Origin: DATGEO01 sp035310015
Lineage (GTDB): Bacteria > Chloroflexota > Dormibacteria > Dormibacterales > Dormibacteraceae
Direction of reading: 5' to 3'
DNA: 7,349 nt
Assembly (NCBI GenBank): GCA_035310015.1
Contig: DATGEO010000023.1
Coordinates: 1 to 7,349, forward strand
Shown in pieces: positions 5,686-7,349 of the stretch. Both the position numbers and the translations under genes were made by a program. A model generated the notes under the pieces. It was not told where the DNA came from. It saw only the letters and a list, made by a program, of their open reading frames with translations, and did no database searches. Each line of letters opens with the position of its first letter. Position 1 is the first letter of the stretch.

Positions 5686-6618
5686 CTAGCGCCGGAAGTG
5701 GCGATCGAGCTCGGACGCGTAGCGCAGCCCGAGCTGGTCGCTGCAGCGCAGCAGCCAGTCGTCGAACCGCTGCACGCCGCGCGGCGGCTCGCTGGAGATC
5801 AAAAGCTCGGCCATCAGGCCCTCGAGCTCCTGGCGAGTGAGCACGACGTCGCGCACCGCGAGGCCGATCAGCCGGCCCGCGGCGATGAACATGCCCGGCG
5901 GCAGGTACACGAACCGAGGGCGCCGCCCCACGGCGATGACGATCTGGTCGACGAGCTCGGCGAACGTGATGATCTCGGGGCCGGCCGCGTCGACGGTGAC
6001 GTTGTCCGGCTGGTTCGCCGAGGTCACCGCGATGTCGGCGACGTCCTCTGCCGAGACCGGCTGCACGCGATAGCGGCCGAGGCCGGGCATTCCGAACACC
6101 GGCATGCGCCGCACCATCCACGCGATGTTGTTGATCAGGATGTCTCCGGGCGCGAAGACCAGCGTCGGGCGCACGATCGCCCACGCCAGCCCCGACTCCT
6201 TGACCAGCTCTTCCGTTCGCGCCTTGCCGGCGTAGTAGGCGAGCGGCGAATCAAGCGATGGGTTGCTCACGCTGACGTGCACGACCTTGCGCACGCCGGC
6301 CTCCGCCGCGGCCTGCATCAGCTTGCGAGTGTTGGCGACAGCGCGGTCGAAGTCGAGGCCGCCGTGCGGGAAGCGCACCCAGTACGTGTTGTAGAGCGTG
6401 GCCGCGCCGCGCAGCGACACGACCAGCCTCTCGTGATCGTCGAACTGCAGGGGCTCGACCTCCAGTTCCTTCTGGAGGTCCTCGGTGCCAGGGCGGTTCG
6501 CGTGATTGGTGAGGGTGCGCACCCGGCGGCCGTCGGCAAGAAGGCGGCGCGCGATGAAGCGACCGGTGTAGCTGAACGCGCCGGTGACGACGTCGACGCG
6601 CGAGGCGGGCGGCTCCAT
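5686..6618 (-). CDS. NDUFA9-like atypical short-chain dehydrogenase (NmrA/SDR_a family)
   Basis: This 310-aa Rossmann-fold protein opens with a nucleotide-binding loop, VVTGAFSYTGRFIARRLL (10-27), in which the usual central Gly of TGxxGxxG is Ser. It has the SDR-type Y128xxxK132 (SPLAYYAGKARTEELVKESG) and the pattern IVRPTLVFAPGDILINNIAWMVRR (148-171) then VQPVSAEDVADIA (185-197). These resemble the NDUFA9 / NAD(P)-binding sugar-epimerase-like atypical SDRs that bind NAD(P)H but are often not classical dehydrogenases. No substrate can be assigned. The ATG at 6618 is preceded by an in-frame TTG at 6621. The gene begins 16 bp after the DNA ligase stop, so the two are probably one transcript, and it converges on yraN with a 6-bp gap. 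Confidence 0.82.
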   Translation of the reverse strand: MEPPASRVDVVTGAFSYTGRFIARRLLADGRRVRTLTNHANRPGTEDLQKELEVEPLQFDDHERLVVSLRGAATLYNTYWVRFPHGGLDFDRAVANTRKLMQAAAEAGVRKVVHVSVSNPSLDSPLAYYAGKARTEELVKESGLAWAIVRPTLVFAPGDILINNIAWMVRRMPVFGMPGLGRYRVQPVSAEDVADIAVTSANQPDNVTVDAAGPEIITFAELVDQIVIAVGRRPRFVYLPPGMFIAAGRLIGLAVRDVVLTRQELEGLMAELLISSEPPRGVQRFDDWLLRCSDQLGLRYASELDRHFRR

Positions 6619-6634
6619 CAAGCTCGCGGCGCCG

Positions 6635-7349
6635 TCAAAAAGGAAAGCGGGTCAGGTCGTAGGCGAGCGATCCGGGCTTGACGTGCCCGGACGTGACCAC
6701 TCGCGGCCGGTGGCGCACGGCCTCGGTGGGGTGCACCTCGGGGCGAAGGCCGTTGAAGATCGGGAAGCGGAGGGTGCCGTCGGGCGACCACTCCGAGTAG
6801 CGCACGCTGACCACGAGCTCAGGGCGCACCCAGTGCACGGGCCTGGTCATCACCGGCTCGGGGTCGAGGTGCGAGCTCTCGCTCGCCAGCTCGAGCAGCG
6901 CCGCGCGAACGCTGTCCATGGTCTCTTCCTCCCAGCCGCCGCTGACCGTGCCGCAGGGCAGGAGCCGTCCCTCTTCGTGGTAGCCGACGACGAGCGCGTT
7001 GAATGGCTTCTCACCGGTCCAGCCGACGACGACGAAGTCGTCGGACTTGACCGCCTTGACCTTCAGCCAGAAGGGACTGCGCTGGCCGGGCACGTACAGG
7101 CTCTGCTTGTGCTTTGCCACCACGCCCTCGAGTCCGCGTTCGAGGCACGCTTCGAACAGCTCGACGCCGTCCTCGTCGATGTGATCCGGGACGAAGAGGT
7201 GGCCGCCCGCCTCGACCGACTTCTGCAGCCGCGCGCGCCGCCGCACCACCGGCTGTCGCGCCAGCGGCTTCTCCTCCAGGTACAGCGCGTCGAAGGCGAG
7301 GTACGCCACCGGAATCTCATCGCGCATCGCCGCGCCGCCGGCCAGCCGC
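6635..7349 (-). CDS. ATP-dependent DNA ligase, C-terminal part (LigC/LigD-type), 5' end outside window
   Basis: About 237 codons are present, and the frame remains open to the right edge, so the N-terminus with the nucleotide-accepting lysine is missing. Visible nucleotidyltransferase motifs, counted from the edge, are AYLAFDALYLEE (motif IIIa, about 15-26), GLEGVVAKHKQSLYVPGQRS (motif IV, about 72-91) and FWLKVKAVKSDDFVVVGWT (motif V and entry to the OB-fold, about 93-111). The OB domain then shows the usual bacterial LigC/LigD end RPVHWVRPELVVSVRYSEWSPDGTLRFPIFNGLRPE. The enzyme seals DNA nicks using ATP. The protein ends directly after the ligase OB-fold. Whether a polymerase or phosphoesterase domain precedes it, as in some LigD proteins for end joining, cannot be seen. 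It is followed 16 bp later by the SDR gene on the same strand. Confidence 0.9.
   Translation of the reverse strand, partial: RLAGGAAMRDEIPVAYLAFDALYLEEKPLARQPVVRRRARLQKSVEAGGHLFVPDHIDEDGVELFEACLERGLEGVVAKHKQSLYVPGQRSPFWLKVKAVKSDDFVVVGWTGEKPFNALVVGYHEEGRLLPCGTVSGGWEEETMDSVRAALLELASESSHLDPEPVMTRPVHWVRPELVVSVRYSEWSPDGTLRFPIFNGLRPEVHPTEAVRHRPRVVTSGHVKPGSLAYDLTRFPF

Noticed and set aside
5698..6681. A 327-codon open frame on the + strand opposite the SDR gene
   Set aside because: The - strand frame gives a clear Rossmann-fold protein; the + strand product has no recognisable fold and the composition of an antisense shadow.

Overview
This window is a stretch of bacterial chromosome. It is visibly very GC-rich, with strongly G/C-biased third codon positions. 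Its core is a conserved housekeeping cluster on the + strand: ylxM, ffh, rpsP, a KH-domain gene (khpA), rimM, trmD, rplS, rnhB and yraN. This is the SRP / ribosome maturation / tRNA m1G37 cluster known from Firmicutes, Actinobacteria, Chloroflexota and relatives. Compared with Bacillus, ylqD and rbgA are missing; compared with many actinobacteria, lepB is missing between rplS and rnhB. High GC, this gene order and several starts that look leaderless suggest a high-GC Terrabacteria lineage (an actinobacterium, or a Chloroflexota/Dormibacterota-like soil bacterium). That placement is an inference and no marker in the window settles it.

Layout. Positions 1-747 (- strand) hold a DinB-fold protein gene, followed 3 bp later by a stand-alone Lrp/AsnC-type ligand-binding (RAM) domain gene that runs off the left edge. 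A 35-bp divergent gap separates these from ylxM. From 783 to 4224 the + strand genes are packed with no real gaps: ylxM abuts ffh, ffh overlaps rpsP, rpsP overlaps khpA by 44 bp, khpA and rimM share ATGA, and trmD follows rimM after 8 bp. rplS (4265-4669) has its own short leader with an extended -10 and a good Shine-Dalgarno. rnhB (4724-5347) follows a promoter-like -35/-10 pair and overlaps yraN (5305-5679). The right end is a convergent - strand pair: the C-terminal part of an ATP-dependent DNA ligase (edge to 6635), then an NDUFA9-like atypical SDR (6618-5686), which ends 6 bp from the end of yraN.

How the genes work together. Ffh with YlxM serves co-translational targeting. RpsP, RimM and probably the KH protein serve 30S assembly and RNA binding. 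TrmD modifies tRNA and RplS is a 50S protein. RNase HII removes ribonucleotides from DNA, and YraN is a nuclease-fold protein of unsettled role. The flanking genes (DinB-fold, RAM domain, DNA ligase, SDR) are accessory and not obviously connected to the core.

I do not see an undescribed multi-gene system. The points most worth following up are local: a perfect 9-bp inverted repeat whose loop contains the ylxM start codon; a KH protein with an Arg/Gly-rich N-terminal tail that its start codon makes unavoidable; RNase HII with GMG in place of GRG; TrmD with changes in two cofactor-loop motifs; and three genes that appear leaderless.
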